Assembly (NCBI RefSeq): GCF_009792355.1
Contig: NZ_CP047045.1
Span: forward strand, 3,374,501-3,438,500
Length of the DNA stretch: 64,000 nt
Direction of reading: 5' to 3'
DNA from: Terricaulis silvestris
GTDB taxonomy: Bacteria; Pseudomonadota; Alphaproteobacteria; Caulobacterales; Aquidulcibacteraceae
Under the pieces are notes generated by a model. It was not told where the DNA came from, searched no databases, and saw nothing but the letters and a program-made list of their open reading frames with translations. A program made the translations under genes and the position numbers. Below are positions 63,028 to 64,000 of the stretch, one piece after another (position 1 is the first letter of the stretch; the number at the start of each line of letters is the position of its first letter).

Positions 63028-64000
63028 ATGAAATATGTAAATCTCGGAACGTCCGGCCTCAAGGTCTCGCGCATCTGCCTCGGCACGATGACGTATGCCG
63101 ACGCATCGAAAGGCCTGCACCCTTGGGCGCTGAGCGAAGAGGCGTCGCAGCCGTTCTACAAACGCGCCATCAAGGCCGGCATCAATTTCTTCGACACCGC
63201 GAACGCCTATTCCTCCGGCACCAGCGAAGAATTCCTTGGCCGCGCCATCAAGAAATACGCCAAGCGCGACGAGATCGTGATCGCGACAAAAGTCTTCTAC
63301 GACATGCGGCCGAACGATCCGAACGGCAAAGGGCTTTCGCGCAAGGCCATTCTTGGCGAGATCGACAACAGTCTGAGACGGCTTGGTACGGACTACGTCG
63401 ATCTCTATCAAATCCATCGCCTCGATCCGGAAACGCCGATCGAGGAAACGCTGGAGGCGCTGCATGATGTCGTGAAGGCCGGCAAGGCGCGTTACATCGG
63501 CGCGTCGTCGATGTGGGCGTGGCAATTCATGCAGGCATTGGCGCTACAGAAGGCCAATGGCTGGGCGCGTTTTGTCTCGATGCAGAACCATTTGAACCTG
63601 CTCTACCGCGAGGAAGAGCGCGAGATGCTGCCGCTCTGCCGCGATCAGGGCATCGGTGTGATCCCGTGGTCGCCGCTGGCGCGCGGACGCTTGGCGCGCG
63701 CCGCGGACGCCAGCACGGATCGCAGTGAGACGGACAAGTTCGGCCAATATCTCTATCGCAAGACTGCCGAAGCCGATCGCGCCGTGATCGACCGCGTTGG
63801 CGAGATCGCCGCCGCGCGCGGTGTCTCGCGCGGACAAGTGGCGCTGGCTTGGCACTTCGCGAAACCTGGCGTCACGGCGCCGATCGTCGGCGCCACCAAG
63901 CTGGAACAGCTCGACGACGCCATTGCCGCCGTCGAGGTCACGTTGTCGCCCGAAGACGTCGTTAGGCTGGAAGAGCCTTACATCCCCCACCCTGTCGTAG
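63028..64000 (+). CDS. Aldo/keto reductase, 3' end outside the window
   Basis: A frame of 324 codons, without a stop, from the ATG at 63028. NLGTSGLKVSRICLGTMTY, FFDTANAYSSGTSEEFLG (the catalytic Asp and Tyr), IATKVF with the catalytic Lys, and YQIHRLDPETP with the His are all present, as are NHLNLLYREEEREML and IVGATKLEQLDDA. The last residues visible (EEPYIPHPVV) are the usual C-terminus, so only a few residues are missing. It reduces carbonyls with NADPH; substrate unknown. The start follows a small TGA/ATG-rich gap just after the palindromic element. Confidence 0.92.
   Translation, partial: MKYVNLGTSGLKVSRICLGTMTYADASKGLHPWALSEEASQPFYKRAIKAGINFFDTANAYSSGTSEEFLGRAIKKYAKRDEIVIATKVFYDMRPNDPNGKGLSRKAILGEIDNSLRRLGTDYVDLYQIHRLDPETPIEETLEALHDVVKAGKARYIGASSMWAWQFMQALALQKANGWARFVSMQNHLNLLYREEEREMLPLCRDQGIGVIPWSPLARGRLARAADASTDRSETDKFGQYLYRKTAEADRAVIDRVGEIAAARGVSRGQVALAWHFAKPGVTAPIVGATKLEQLDDAIAAVEVTLSPEDVVRLEEPYIPHPVV

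Overview
The window looks like the chromosome of a GC-rich alphaproteobacterium of the Caulobacterales / Hyphomonadaceae type. The main evidence is gene order. Read on the minus strand, chvI-chvG-EIIA-HPr-ahcY-divL is followed by amgK-murU-addB-addA-trxA, next to a trpF-trpB-trpA-accD-folC block and an aroA / cmk-rpsA-ihfB block. A DivL-type pseudokinase with Tyr in the H-box, a CtrA-type box (TTAA-N7-TTAA) upstream of it, and an AmgK/MurU cell-wall recycling pair fit the same group. No species can be named from sequence alone.

Layout: (1) 1-10.6 kb is accessory DNA, visibly more A/T-rich than the rest. It holds a cut-off small membrane protein, an Ldh2-type oxidoreductase, a GmrSD-like DUF262/DUF1524 nuclease, a SNF2 helicase fragment fused onto a one-TRD hsdS, hsdM, a small ribbon-helix-helix protein with a perfect palindrome at its start, and a DUF3489 / small ORF / DUF2924 / large serine recombinase cassette. 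No hsdR is present. (2) 10.6-11.6 kb carries a 35-bp direct repeat pair around a small conserved gene, then tRNA-Ala(GGC). (3) 11.7-22.4 kb is housekeeping: FYDLN-acid protein, aroA, a TPR sensor kinase, a dicarboxylate-type symporter, a Baeyer-Villiger-type monooxygenase, cmk, rpsA, ihfB. (4) 22.4-29.4 kb has mscL, the trp genes with an extra secreted-protein gene between trpB and trpA, accD, folC and trxA. (5) 29.5-37.6 kb has addAB and amgK/murU. (6) 37.7-41.5 kb is a plus-strand insert of a ferredoxin reductase/ferredoxin pair, a PIG-L-like protein and a glycosyltransferase. (7) 41.6-54.4 kb is the divL-tonB-like-ahcY(with an SAH riboswitch)-channel-lactonase-SemiSWEET-M61 peptidase-HPr-EIIA-chvG-chvI block. 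(8) 54.6-64 kb holds VOC, SDR, GFA, polA, a PEP-mutase-like enzyme, an ABC ATPase without its permease and an aldo/keto reductase cut by the window end.

How the parts work together: the ChvI/ChvG envelope-stress two-component system lies beside nitrogen-type PTS proteins (EIIA, HPr), but the hprK gene usual at this place is missing. AhcY clears S-adenosylhomocysteine and appears controlled by an SAH-sensing riboswitch. DivL would feed the CckA-CtrA cell-cycle pathway. AddAB performs double-strand break repair. The left arm looks like a decayed defence island brought in by, or beside, a serine-recombinase element. Its modification genes survive, while the restriction subunit and half of a helicase are gone. 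The most unusual points are the hsdS/SNF2 deletion junction, the palindrome at the RHH gene, the SAH riboswitch in this lineage, the missing hprK with its HPr serine target kept, and the cysteine-less AccD.
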